A DNA stretch of 44,406 bases from a virus, in the IMG/VR virus record IMGVR_UViG_3300042875_000570, positions 1 to 44,406 of that record; one strand, 5' to 3'. Shown in pieces: positions 29,992 through 37,991 of the stretch. The notes below the pieces were generated by a model. The model saw only the letters and a list, made by a program, of their open reading frames with translations, searched no databases and was not told the origin of the DNA. Both the position numbers and the translations under genes were made by a program. How positions within the stretch are numbered: position 1 is the stretch's first letter; each line of letters starts with the position of its first letter.

Positions 29992-30080
29992 TTTATCTAC
30001 TAAATTCTTTCTACTAATTATATAATATTATCTTTTACTAACAATTTATCTACTAAATTCTTTCTACTAATTATATAATA
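29975..30080. repeat. 53-bp perfect tandem duplication at an oxygenase gene start
   Basis: Bases 29975-30027 are repeated exactly at 30028-30080. Each copy contains the minus-strand TTG start and first codons of the 223-aa oxygenase gene plus upstream AT-rich sequence. Identity suggests a recent event or an assembly artefact. Confidence 0.9.
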
Positions 30081-30092
30081 TTAATAATAATA

Positions 30093-31295
30093 CTATTTAT
30101 TTTCTTCAGAAAAATTTATTGGTTTTGTAGTTGAAAAAAGATATTCTTTTACCAATTCTCTTTCTTCTTTTTTAAGAAAACTAAAATATTTTATTATTAC
30201 ATCATCTACACTGTTATTTTTATGTTTAAGTTGTTCATAACCTGGAGATTCATAAATAATTTTTAATATATCAGCGCATGAAGTTGTATCTGGATCTAGA
30301 ACATTTTCTAACAAAAAACCACTAACAATAGTTTCAAAGAATTCATTTTCTTTATTTAACATAGAAGAAGGAATTTCTATTTCTAATGGATAATTATTAT
30401 TTAATGAATAAAGAGTTTTATATCTTATCTTCGACATAAACCACTGCTTGAACTTTGGTGGAATTTCTGAAGGTTCATTTATTGATTGTCTTGGATTTTC
30501 ATCTCCGTTAAAATAGTACTCAAGCACTGTACTTGGCTGGTAGCTGACTATTTCTTCAAGCGCATCTTCTGGGATATCCCAGTCATCAAAAGCTGCCTTA
30601 CACTTTAGGGCTATTGTATCATTAGAATTCCATGGCTCATTAGCAAGCGCTGCCCATTGATATGCCATTTTTAATATGTGCGGAAAAGTTTGAGACATAA
30701 AAACTCTTCCCGGCCAATCTTTATATGCCCTATCATTCATCTCACCATGAGTTAACTTATTTATATATAAGTTAGACATAGACGGAAGAACTAATTGCCA
30801 CCCTATGACTGTATCGTTACCTAAATAAGTTCTATCTAAAATATCAGAAGCATTTTCTTTGTTTGCATCTAGAAAAGGCATAGAAATATAGTGATCATCT
30901 ATTACATCGCACCTTCTTTTAGGATCTACTGCAGAACCAAGCCACTCACCGTGCTCTTCCTTAGATATGAGACCAACTGAGTTGTGCAATATGAATGTGT
31001 GAATATTTTTACTATATTCACCAGAAAGAATATCGTCAAGAGCCTCAAATGTTTCTGTGTTTATATCTTCAGAGTTATTCTCTGAAATAATTCTAAGAGT
31101 AAACTCTGACCTTAAAGTGTAGATTTTAGTAAAAGCTATTAAAGCTTTATTCCCTATCTCATAGACGTCATAGTGTTCATACTCCCTTAAGCCACTTGGA
31201 TGAACTGTATATATTGCAAAATCTTCCTTGATAGAAGTAATAGCGTAACAAGCATAAAGAGATGGGTCATAATCTTCTGTATTTTTATAGATCAT
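30093..31295 (-). CDS. Unknown 400-aa protein of the accessory island
   Basis: A 400-residue soluble protein; no family recognised. The N-terminal ~110 residues are strand-rich, the central part has WLGSAVDPKRRCDVIDDHYI, DTVIGWQLVLPSMSN and DWPGRVFMSQTFPHI, and the C-terminal part is helical and charged (SFLKKEERELVKEYLF). No HxD iron motif, kinase, nuclease or methyltransferase motif was seen. It is followed eight bases later by a small paralogue pair. Its presence in the oxygenase cluster suggests a partner or substrate-binding role, which is inference. Confidence 0.7.
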   Translation of the reverse strand: MIYKNTEDYDPSLYACYAITSIKEDFAIYTVHPSGLREYEHYDVYEIGNKALIAFTKIYTLRSEFTLRIISENNSEDINTETFEALDDILSGEYSKNIHTFILHNSVGLISKEEHGEWLGSAVDPKRRCDVIDDHYISMPFLDANKENASDILDRTYLGNDTVIGWQLVLPSMSNLYINKLTHGEMNDRAYKDWPGRVFMSQTFPHILKMAYQWAALANEPWNSNDTIALKCKAAFDDWDIPEDALEEIVSYQPSTVLEYYFNGDENPRQSINEPSEIPPKFKQWFMSKIRYKTLYSLNNNYPLEIEIPSSMLNKENEFFETIVSGFLLENVLDPDTTSCADILKIIYESPGYEQLKHKNNSVDDVIIKYFSFLKKEERELVKEYLFSTTKPINFSEENK

Positions 31296-31302
31296 TTAAA
31301 AT

Positions 31303-31551
31303 TTACTCTTCCTCTGACTTTACAAGTATTTCAAATTGTAATATTTTTTCTTCTACTTTTTTAATTTTTAACAGCAATTCTTTAATATAAAAATGTGACA
31401 TTCTATCTTCTTCTGGAATAAACTCTTCTGCATTAAAGTCTTCTGGGTCTATTCCTACTGCACAAAGCCTTTGAACTAAGTCCATTTCAAAAGATTTTCT
31501 TGTTTGTTTGTAAACTGATAATTTTTCTTCTGAAGAAAGTTTAAATTCCAT
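31303..31551 (-). CDS. Small helical protein, paralogue of its neighbour
   Basis: An 82-residue charged, helical protein. It shares with the 89-residue gene upstream the pattern EEKLxVYxxR, then a Glu ahead of LxxR, and GIDPEDFNAEEF. It ends in a coiled-coil-like helix (LLLKIKKVEEKILQFEILV). The two genes overlap by 11 bases and are probably co-translated. The function is unknown; a heterodimer is plausible. Confidence 0.65.
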   Translation of the reverse strand: MEFKLSSEEKLSVYKQTRKSFEMDLVQRLCAVGIDPEDFNAEEFIPEEDRMSHFYIKELLLKIKKVEEKILQFEILVKSEEE

Positions 31552-31810
31552 CTTCTTCTTTTTCTAGTAGATTAATTTTATTTTTTATAGACAAATAAGA
31601 AATAGCAAAATCATTGATAACTATTTGGATATCGTAATTATGAACTGATTTATCTATTGATTCAAAAGAATTGATAAATTCATTGAGATCAAAAAAATCA
31701 GGATCCATTCCTATTTCTAATACTCTAGAAAGTATTTCATGCTCTATTACGTTTATTCTTTTGTTATAAATTTGTAATTTTTGCTCTTTTGAAACATTTG
31801 AAAAATTCAT
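31541..31810 (-). CDS. Small helical protein, paralogue of its neighbour
   Basis: An 89-residue charged helical protein matching the next gene in KEQKLQIYNKR, EHEILSRVLEIGMDPDFFD and the following EF. It ends with a helical heptad-like stretch (ISYLSIKNKINLLEKEE). No known family. The pair looks like a local duplication that has diverged. Confidence 0.65.
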   Translation of the reverse strand: MNFSNVSKEQKLQIYNKRINVIEHEILSRVLEIGMDPDFFDLNEFINSFESIDKSVHNYDIQIVINDFAISYLSIKNKINLLEKEEDGI

Positions 31811-31880
31811 ATGAAACTACCTTACTTTGTAATTAAAATTTTTAGATTATTACATTATAGTAATAAGATATAATCATTAA

Positions 31881-32588
31881 CTAATTGGAACTTGGTTCCT
31901 TTAGCTTTAATAAGCCATCATTTTTCGGACCTATGGAATTGCCATTTTCGTCTAAACCGGTTCTTATCCCGTTCATCCAGGTCCATGGTTGTTCGTGAAG
32001 CTTCTTCATTTTTGCGTCCCCGTATGATTGACGTTTAGCCATTAGTTCTGGTTTATCCCAAAGGTTTTCAACTACTAATTCTGCATTTTCTAAGAGATCA
32101 TTTTTATAAATATTAAAAAACATAAACGGCATTCCTGCTTCAAATTTAACTGGTTCACCAATCTTAGTTATCTTCCAGTTCATATTGAATTCATCAGGCC
32201 ACCAAGAACTAGGTATTGAGGCAGACAAAGGTGATGCTCCATCAATAAAATAATTAGGAGATCCGGTTATCCAAGTGTCGTAACTTTCCTCTGTATTAAT
32301 AGCCCATCCCGTAGCAAAGGAAATAATCCCTATTATCGAAGGGATCACGATTGGTCTTCCATCCAAGAACTCACCCTCTAAAACTCTAGGAACAGTATTT
32401 CCACCATCCCATTGAATAACAACATCTTGTTGAAGAATTAATTCCCAACCATTAACGTTGGCAGCTGACATAGGCAGACAACGGTAAGCATGTTTGTTGT
32501 AAGTTTCATCCATCCAGTCTCTTTTTAATCTAGACTGACTAATTTTTGGTGGATTTTGATGAGTTTTAGTTAAGGTTATTTTAGTCAT
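31881..32588 (-). CDS. DUF6065-like protein
   Basis: A 235-residue protein with KRDWMDETYNKHAYRCLPMS and ANVNGWELIL near the N terminus, a pattern I associate with the DUF6065 family, which lacks an assigned biochemical function. Later parts contain WWPDEFNMNWKITKIGEP and GMPFMFFNIYK. I chose the ATG at 32588, directly after the stop of the upstream oxygenase (TAA G ATG); the longer frame would begin inside that gene. DUF6065 genes near 2OG oxygenases would suggest a joint pathway, but the substrate is not known. The family name is given from memory of motifs. Confidence 0.6.
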   Translation of the reverse strand: MTKITLTKTHQNPPKISQSRLKRDWMDETYNKHAYRCLPMSAANVNGWELILQQDVVIQWDGGNTVPRVLEGEFLDGRPIVIPSIIGIISFATGWAINTEESYDTWITGSPNYFIDGASPLSASIPSSWWPDEFNMNWKITKIGEPVKFEAGMPFMFFNIYKNDLLENAELVVENLWDKPELMAKRQSYGDAKMKKLHEQPWTWMNGIRTGLDENGNSIGPKNDGLLKLKEPSSN

Positions 32589-32589
32589 C

Positions 32590-33273
32590 TTAAAGTTTTT
32601 TAAGGGTAACTCCAGATTCTTCCTTAGTTCCATCGCTAGTATTTAGTGCTTGATGATATTCTTTATTGTTATCTTTATAATCAAACATGGTAACAGCAGA
32701 ATATTTAATTCCTTCAGTTACCGGCATCGCTCCGTGGGCAAATATATAAGTAGATGGGAAAAAGAGCACGTCTCCTTTTTTGGGTTTAAATTTTAAGTCA
32801 ATATAAGGAAACCATAGTTCTCCCCCTTCATAGTCGTCATTTAGGTATACTAGAGAAGAAAGGGTACATGTATATGAAAAACCGTGATCAGTGTGAACTG
32901 AGAAATGTTGTCCAACTTCATATCTTACAAAGTTGATAGATTCCATAAATTCCATTTTAAAATTATATCTAGCTTCATAATCTGCTAGACACTTTTTTAA
33001 TATTGCGTCTGTATCATCATAAATATTTTTAATTTCTTTTAAATCCTCAGGAAGATGAGGCCAATGGGCTGGACCAACTTTTAGGTCAACACAATCTCTA
33101 TAGTCAGGCATAGGCGTATTGTATCCAACCGTAGCGGTATTCCATTTAAAATATTCATGATCACTATCTTTTAGAGTTTCTTCTAATCGATTAACGAGAT
33201 TAAGGTCTTCTGACATTACATCTCTATATAAAATTATACCAAATTTTGGATCTTCTACATTATAAATTTCCAT
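32590..33273 (-). CDS. 2OG-Fe(II) oxygenase, P4H-like
   Basis: A 227-residue dioxygenase. Ligands H127 and D129 (VHTDHG) and H180 (FAHGA), with K190 as likely 2OG-binding residue; SSLVYLNDDYEGGELWFP and KKGDVLFFPS are the usual core strands. GAGG upstream of the ATG at 33273 supports this start over an earlier in-frame one at 33321. It is transcribed divergently from the plus-strand oxygenase block. Downstream it is coupled to the DUF6065-like gene. Confidence 0.85.
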   Translation of the reverse strand: MEIYNVEDPKFGIILYRDVMSEDLNLVNRLEETLKDSDHEYFKWNTATVGYNTPMPDYRDCVDLKVGPAHWPHLPEDLKEIKNIYDDTDAILKKCLADYEARYNFKMEFMESINFVRYEVGQHFSVHTDHGFSYTCTLSSLVYLNDDYEGGELWFPYIDLKFKPKKGDVLFFPSTYIFAHGAMPVTEGIKYSAVTMFDYKDNNKEYHQALNTSDGTKEESGVTLKKL

Positions 33274-33305
33274 TTTTTCCTCAATACTAATCGGACTTTT
33301 TGTTA

Positions 33306-33314
33306 TGATATAAT
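33306..33314 (+). promoter_or_regulatory. Extended -10 promoter of the plus-strand oxygenase block
   Basis: TGATATAAT (33306-33314) is a consensus extended -10 element, 45 bases upstream of the first plus-strand ATG, with no good -35 box. On the other strand TGCTATATT overlaps it and may serve the divergent gene. A short direct repeat (CACAGGG twice) follows immediately, near the expected transcript start. Confidence 0.55.
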
Positions 33315-33359
33315 ATAGCACAGGGCACAGGGCAAATCAAGCTACATTGGAGTAATAAA

Positions 33360-33980
33360 ATGGATGAATCTCTAATAAAACCAGGGCACTTTGGGAAAGA
33401 AATTAACAACATTAAATTATATAAAAATTTTGTTGACTTAGAAGATCTTAAAATTATACAAAAGTTTTTACCTACAATTTCTGAATGGATGGATGCAGGG
33501 GAAAATCAGTATGCTGAAGATGGAACCTGCACATATGATGCTTCTTATTGGTCTAATAGACAATGCAGTTGGGACATACTTGAAAGAATTAATATTGACA
33601 TTTATAATATTATAGAAAAATATATTCAAAAAATGAAAAAATGTTTAGAAGATTCTTTTAAAGTAGAACTGTCGACAAGACCACCAGTGATAATAAAATG
33701 GCGTCCTGGGATGGAGCAGAGACCCCATGCCGACAAGCAGATGAACGATGGAAGACCTAATCCTTTTCCTACGTATGATATAAATTCTTTAATTTACTAT
33801 AATGATGACTTTGAAGGTGGAGAGCTGTACTATCCAGATTACGATTTAGTCGTAAAGCCGGAACCAGGCTTAGCGGTTGCTCACCCTGGGGACGTTAATT
33901 ACCTTCACGGTGTAAAGTGTATTATCTCGGGAGAAAGATATACTACACCATCTTTTTATACAATAACTAAGGTTTTATGA
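33360..33980 (+). CDS. 2OG-Fe(II) oxygenase, P4H-like (plus strand)
   Basis: A 206-residue dioxygenase. Ligands H123 and D125 (PHADK) and H183 (LHGV), R193 (GERYT); INSLIYYNDDFEGGELYYP is the core strand motif. GGAG lies nine bases before the ATG. The next gene starts right after its stop, so the three plus-strand genes form a small operon. It is similar in motif spacing to the 180-aa plus-strand gene at the end of the block, and less so to the minus-strand long forms. Substrate unknown. Confidence 0.85.
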   Translation: MDESLIKPGHFGKEINNIKLYKNFVDLEDLKIIQKFLPTISEWMDAGENQYAEDGTCTYDASYWSNRQCSWDILERINIDIYNIIEKYIQKMKKCLEDSFKVELSTRPPVIIKWRPGMEQRPHADKQMNDGRPNPFPTYDINSLIYYNDDFEGGELYYPDYDLVVKPEPGLAVAHPGDVNYLHGVKCIISGERYTTPSFYTITKVL

Positions 33981-34769
33981 ATGATTAAACAGGCTTATAT
34001 GGATGAATTATCATTTGATGATATTGAAAAAAATATTGATAAGTACTTTAGTTTATTTTTAAAATATGGTTTAGTATGTTTTAGGAGAAGTTTTTTTGAT
34101 ATTTTTGAGCAGGAAAAAATTACTAAATTATTTGCTAAAAAATTAAATTGCAATTACATTTCTCCACAAGACAACGAAGATCATTCTTTTACTTTTGATA
34201 AAAATATTAAATTAATGTCTAAAAATGAAATTTTTATTCCGTGGCATCTGGAACATCTTAAAAAAGAACACCCTCAGGTAGCAGCTTCTTGGAATATGTT
34301 GTCTTTTGAATGTGAGACAGGTGTAGGAAATACAGGTTTTGTAAGTGCAATTGATTTGTATAACAAAATGCCTGTTGAATGGAAATCTTTCTTAGACGTG
34401 TGCGACGTAATGACTGAAGGTGTATATATTTTACCAAGAAAATGTATACAAAATCATAGAATTAAAGATGAAAAAATTATTAGACTTTCTCCAAACTATC
34501 CCATTTATGAAGATGTTCTTTATTCTGTAAATAAAGAACATCCATCAAAAAAAGACATTAAATTATTTAATGAAATTGTTGTTTGGTATAAAGAACAAGT
34601 AGAGGATAATGTAAATATTCAAAATTGGTGGGAGTGGTCTAATGGCGATTTGTTAATTGTAGACTTAAGCTATATGATTCATGCGGTAAAAGGTGGTTTT
34701 ACTCCTGGCCAAAGAATTTTTTCTAGATACTGGATTTTCGTTAATGAAACAGATTATACTCTAGGTTAA
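33981..34769 (+). CDS. TauD/TfdA-like 2OG-Fe(II) oxygenase
   Basis: A 262-residue enzyme of the clavaminate synthase/TauD type rather than the P4H type. The iron motif is H89-x-E91 (PWHLEH), distal H234 (MIHAV), with R245 or R249 for 2OG; QVAASWNMLSFECETGVGNTGF and NGDLLIVDLS are family-typical. TauD relatives act on small molecules or on carrier-bound amino acids, so this member may have a substrate unlike its P4H-like neighbours. It begins directly after the stop of the preceding gene. Confidence 0.75.
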   Translation: MIKQAYMDELSFDDIEKNIDKYFSLFLKYGLVCFRRSFFDIFEQEKITKLFAKKLNCNYISPQDNEDHSFTFDKNIKLMSKNEIFIPWHLEHLKKEHPQVAASWNMLSFECETGVGNTGFVSAIDLYNKMPVEWKSFLDVCDVMTEGVYILPRKCIQNHRIKDEKIIRLSPNYPIYEDVLYSVNKEHPSKKDIKLFNEIVVWYKEQVEDNVNIQNWWEWSNGDLLIVDLSYMIHAVKGGFTPGQRIFSRYWIFVNETDYTLG

Positions 34770-34806
34770 AATAAAATGGACAAGAGGTTAAAATAAAATG
34801 GACAAG
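34763..34806. repeat. 22-bp tandem duplication of a ribosome binding/start region
   Basis: AGGTTAAAATAAAATGGACA plus AG occurs at 34763-34784 and again, identical, at 34785-34806. Each copy carries an ATG GAC AAG. The first ATG opens only a six-codon frame (MDKRLK, then TAA); the second is the start of the 180-aa oxygenase. Confidence 0.95.
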
Positions 34807-35340
34807 ATTTATATTATAAAAAATATTTTAGATAAAAAAGATTCAGAACAAATTACATTTTATTTAAAAAATACCCCAGTTATACTTGATGAAACTGGAT
34901 ATTCTCCATATGGAGTATATACTGGAAACGGAAGTGAAACGTTGCCCAACTTGCTTGAAGTCTACTATAATAAAATAAAAAATATTATAGAAACTTCTTT
35001 TAATTGTAGCGTTTATGATGAGGGATTATGTAGTGTAGTAGAGATGAAGACTGGTGATTCAATGCCAGTGCATCTTGATCATGGATCCGCTCAAAATGAA
35101 AAGGTTGGCTTTAAAACAGGAGCTGGACATCCATCAAGAGATATTAGTTCAGTCCTTTACTACAATGACGATTTTGATGGCGGAGAAATATACTTTCCAA
35201 ATCAAGATCTTTTAATAAAGCCAGAACCTGGATTATTTGTTTGTTTTCCAGCTAATGATGACTTTCCTCATGGAGTCATGGAAATAACTAGTGGTTATCG
35301 TTGGTGCTCTACTACTTTTTGGTGCGTCAAAAAAGACTAA
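34798..35340 (+). CDS. 2OG-Fe(II) oxygenase, P4H-like (plus strand)
   Basis: A 180-residue dioxygenase. Ligands H92 and D94 (VHLDHG) and H158 (PHGV), with R168 (YRWC); SSVLYYNDDFDGGEIYFP is the core. The start lies in a 22-bp tandem duplication, so an upstream decoy start and short frame precede it and could reduce or couple translation. Its TAA overlaps, tail to tail, the last stop codon of the minus-strand fibre gene, leaving no room for a terminator between them. Confidence 0.85.
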   Translation: MDKIYIIKNILDKKDSEQITFYLKNTPVILDETGYSPYGVYTGNGSETLPNLLEVYYNKIKNIIETSFNCSVYDEGLCSVVEMKTGDSMPVHLDHGSAQNEKVGFKTGAGHPSRDISSVLYYNDDFDGGEIYFPNQDLLIKPEPGLFVCFPANDDFPHGVMEITSGYRWCSTTFWCVKKD

Positions 35341-37736
35341 GCTTGCAAGTCACCTAGAGCTACCCAGGTATCTGTAGCTCTTTTAATTAAAGTAACAGAA
35401 GACCATTGAGCTCTAAGCTTAAGTCCTGGTGTAGCATTTATTGTCACTCCACCAGTTGCAGTAATAGTTGTTTGTCCGGCTCCTGTTTGCAATATTGTAA
35501 TCTGAGTTCCTACAGGAAAAGCTACAGAAGAGTTCAAGGGAACAGTTAGGGTATTAGCTGAGGCATTGCTTACCTCTACAAGTTTATCTTTATCGGCTAA
35601 TACGAGTGTGTAGCTAGCTACCTGGGCATTCGTAACAACATTAGAAGAAGCAAAGTCTAATGTTATTGTTCCATTACCAACTTGCAATTTCTTATTGGTA
35701 CTATCCCAAGAAAGTCTAGCATCTGTTGTAGACGATGAAGTTGAAAGGGTTAGAGTTGGGCTATTGGTTATTGGACTTGTAAAAGTTTTATTAGTTAAAG
35801 TTTCAGATCCATCTAACGTTGCTAATGTACCAGTAGTTGGTAAAGTTACGCTTGTATTAGCTGTAACTGTAAGAGTTGTACTATACATGCCAGAAGTTGT
35901 GAGGTTACCACCTAGCGTAATTGTTTTTCCTGAGTTATTTACACCTGTACCGCCATATTGACCAGCAATAGCAGTACCATTCCAAGTGCCGGTAGTTATA
36001 GTGCCGATAGAAGAAAGACCAGATAAGGTTGTAACTGCTTCGTTAACAAGAGTTCCCGTAGATGGTAATGTTACACTTGATCCTAAAACTGTATTAAGGG
36101 TTATATTAAAAGCGCCTGTTGTAGTAAGATTACCAGCAAGAGTAATCGTCTTGCCAGTGTTTGCTACTCCTGTACCACCGTATGCACCAGCTACTGCCGT
36201 ACCCTGCCACGTACCTGTACCGATTGTTCCAACGCTGGTAAGTGAAGATCCAGTAACTGCTGAGCCAAGTGTAGTGGCATTAAGGACTGATGTCCCATCA
36301 ATTTCATAGGCTTTACCTGTGAGCAAGTTAAAATCTTCAGAAGATGTCCAGGCATCCGTTGCATCAACCCAGGTAAGCGTCTTGTCTGTAGTGCCTTTAA
36401 GGGTGATACCGCCACCATCAGCTGTTACATCTGTCGGCGTAGTGACGGACCCCAGCTCAATATTTTTATCGTCAACAGTAATTGTTGTTGAATTAATTGT
36501 TGTAGTTGTACCATTAACTGTTAAATCGCCAGAAAGTGTAAGACCTGCTGCACTAACTGTTCCTGTAAACGTAGGACTCTCAAGGTTCGCCTTTAATGCA
36601 TTAGCTGCATCTACGTAGGCAGTTGTTGCAATTGCAGTTGTATTATTGCCGGCGGTTTGTGTAGTTGCAATCGTGCCAGTTGGCAGGGTAGGAGTTCCAG
36701 TAAAAGTTGGTGATGCGAGGTTTGCCTTCAATGCGTCTGCGGCATCAACATAGGCCGTTGTAGCAACTGCTGTAGTGTTGTTTGAAGCGGTTTGGGTTGT
36801 AGCGATAGTTCCAGTTGGCAGTGTTGGGGTGCCAGTAAAAGTTGGTGAAGCTAATGGTGCTTTTGCATCAATTTGTGTTTGAATTGCGCTGGTAACACCA
36901 TCCACGTAATTTAATTCAGTAGTAGTAAGCGTTGCACCATCAAGAATATTTAACTCTGCAGCAGACGAAGTAACGCCATCAAGAATATTGAGTTCTGCTG
37001 TTGAGGAAGTAATCCCATCAAGAACATTTAATTCCGTTGCCGTAGAAGTCAGTACAACATCTTCATTTACTTTTGGAGATGTGAGAGTTTTGTTGGTGAG
37101 AGTTTGGGTATTCGTTGTGCCAACTACTGCCCCAGTTGCGCCATGAGCTTCTGTTAAGTTTGCATGAGTTGTAACATCCGAGGTAAGGGCAACTGTCCCA
37201 GTCGCGTCTGGAAGCGTAACTGTCCTGTCTGCGGTTGGATCAGCGACGGTTAGTGTTGTTTCAAAATCGTTTGCTGTTGCACCTTCAATAATAATACTTG
37301 CGCCATTAATGGTAAGACCTGCAAATGTTGGAGAATCACCAGACGCTACAGATTGCCCAATTGCAATTGTTGGAGTTGCTCCCTCACCTGAGTTATTTGA
37401 AAGGGTTACTCCAGTTCCGGCAACAAGTGAACTAACATAATCGCCAACTGTATCTGTTGAAAGGTTTACTGCGTCGTTAATCCATGCTGTCCCGTTCCAT
37501 CTGAGGAAGTCGCCGTCCGTGGCCGATGTAATAGTTACGTCATAAAGATCAGAAAGGTCAGCTCCGCTTATGTCTGCTGTTAAATAAGAAAGAGAATTCC
37601 AGACTGTTGTGCCATCTCCAACTTTAAGTTTTCCAGTATTTGTTTCGTAACCAATTTCTCCTGCAAACAAAACTGGATTATTAGTTGACCAAGATGATGC
37701 AGTGGCTCTTTTGAACTGAATCCTTGCGCCAGCCAT
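35337..37736 (-). CDS. Long repetitive tail/head fibre protein
   Basis: A 799-residue Thr/Ser/Gly/Ala-rich fibre. The N-terminal ~60 residues (IQFKRATASSW, FAGEIGYETNTGKLKVGDGT) match the common phage fibre head domain and also the starts of the 81- and 731-aa genes. Then follow a DVTITSATDGDFLRWNGTAW module, a 13-residue ELN-LDG repeat (four copies), two copies of a 45-residue ASPTFTGTPTLPTG repeat, a long segment shared with the 731-aa protein and a C-terminal beta domain ending in an IxRATDTWVALGDL-type strand. GGAGGAG precedes the ATG at 37736. It probably binds host surfaces or decorates the capsid or tail; which of these cannot be decided here. Confidence 0.75.
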   Translation of the reverse strand: MAGARIQFKRATASSWSTNNPVLFAGEIGYETNTGKLKVGDGTTVWNSLSYLTADISGADLSDLYDVTITSATDGDFLRWNGTAWINDAVNLSTDTVGDYVSSLVAGTGVTLSNNSGEGATPTIAIGQSVASGDSPTFAGLTINGASIIIEGATANDFETTLTVADPTADRTVTLPDATGTVALTSDVTTHANLTEAHGATGAVVGTTNTQTLTNKTLTSPKVNEDVVLTSTATELNVLDGITSSTAELNILDGVTSSAAELNILDGATLTTTELNYVDGVTSAIQTQIDAKAPLASPTFTGTPTLPTGTIATTQTASNNTTAVATTAYVDAADALKANLASPTFTGTPTLPTGTIATTQTAGNNTTAIATTAYVDAANALKANLESPTFTGTVSAAGLTLSGDLTVNGTTTTINSTTITVDDKNIELGSVTTPTDVTADGGGITLKGTTDKTLTWVDATDAWTSSEDFNLLTGKAYEIDGTSVLNATTLGSAVTGSSLTSVGTIGTGTWQGTAVAGAYGGTGVANTGKTITLAGNLTTTGAFNITLNTVLGSSVTLPSTGTLVNEAVTTLSGLSSIGTITTGTWNGTAIAGQYGGTGVNNSGKTITLGGNLTTSGMYSTTLTVTANTSVTLPTTGTLATLDGSETLTNKTFTSPITNSPTLTLSTSSSTTDARLSWDSTNKKLQVGNGTITLDFASSNVVTNAQVASYTLVLADKDKLVEVSNASANTLTVPLNSSVAFPVGTQITILQTGAGQTTITATGGVTINATPGLKLRAQWSSVTLIKRATDTWVALGDLQA
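36188..36543. repeat. Fibre module shared with 39106-39463
   Basis: Encodes (minus strand) LSGDLTVNGTTTTINSTTIT, DDKNIELGSV, DATDAWTSSE and SLTSVGTI, nearly the same order and residues as 39106-39463 in the 731-aa fibre gene. Boundaries are approximate. Confidence 0.75.
36582..36851. repeat. Two tandem 135-bp fibre repeats
   Basis: Encodes two 45-residue copies beginning ASPTFTGTPTLPTG and ending AYVDAA[DN]ALKANL in the 799-aa fibre, followed by the start of a third (ESPTFTGT). Confidence 0.85.
36889..37044. repeat. Four tandem 39-bp fibre repeats
   Basis: Encodes four 13-residue copies of a TAELN[IV]LDG-x-TSS unit in the 799-aa fibre. Boundaries are read from the protein pattern. Confidence 0.8.
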
Positions 37737-37981
37737 TAAAGCTCTCCTCCATCATATGTAACTGAAATAAAGTTAGTTACTTCTGCTTCAGAAATACCAA
37801 GAAGAGAGTTTCCTCCATCAATAGATAAAGATTCAGTAGCTGGAAACTCTACAACATTTCCTGATAAATTCTTATAAAACATCTTACCATCAGCATAGTT
37901 AAGGGCTAACTCACCATATTCCAAGGTGTTTGGAGTTGCAGCAGCTGTTGCTGATCTTTTTATTTTAATAACATTAGCCAT
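37736..37981 (-). CDS. Short fibre-head-domain protein
   Basis: An 81-residue protein made almost entirely of the N-terminal domain found at the start of the two long fibres (MANVIKIKRSATAAATPNTL, YGELALNYADGKMFYKN), plus a short tail ending VTYDGGEL. AAGGAG precedes the ATG at 37981 and its stop overlaps the start of the 799-aa fibre gene (TAATG), so the two are coupled. It may be a stand-alone adaptor or trimerising cap for the fibre, or the remnant of a once longer fibre; function inferred. Confidence 0.65.
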   Translation of the reverse strand: MANVIKIKRSATAAATPNTLEYGELALNYADGKMFYKNLSGNVVEFPATESLSIDGGNSLLGISEAEVTNFISVTYDGGEL

Positions 37982-37991
37982 TTGCTACTCC

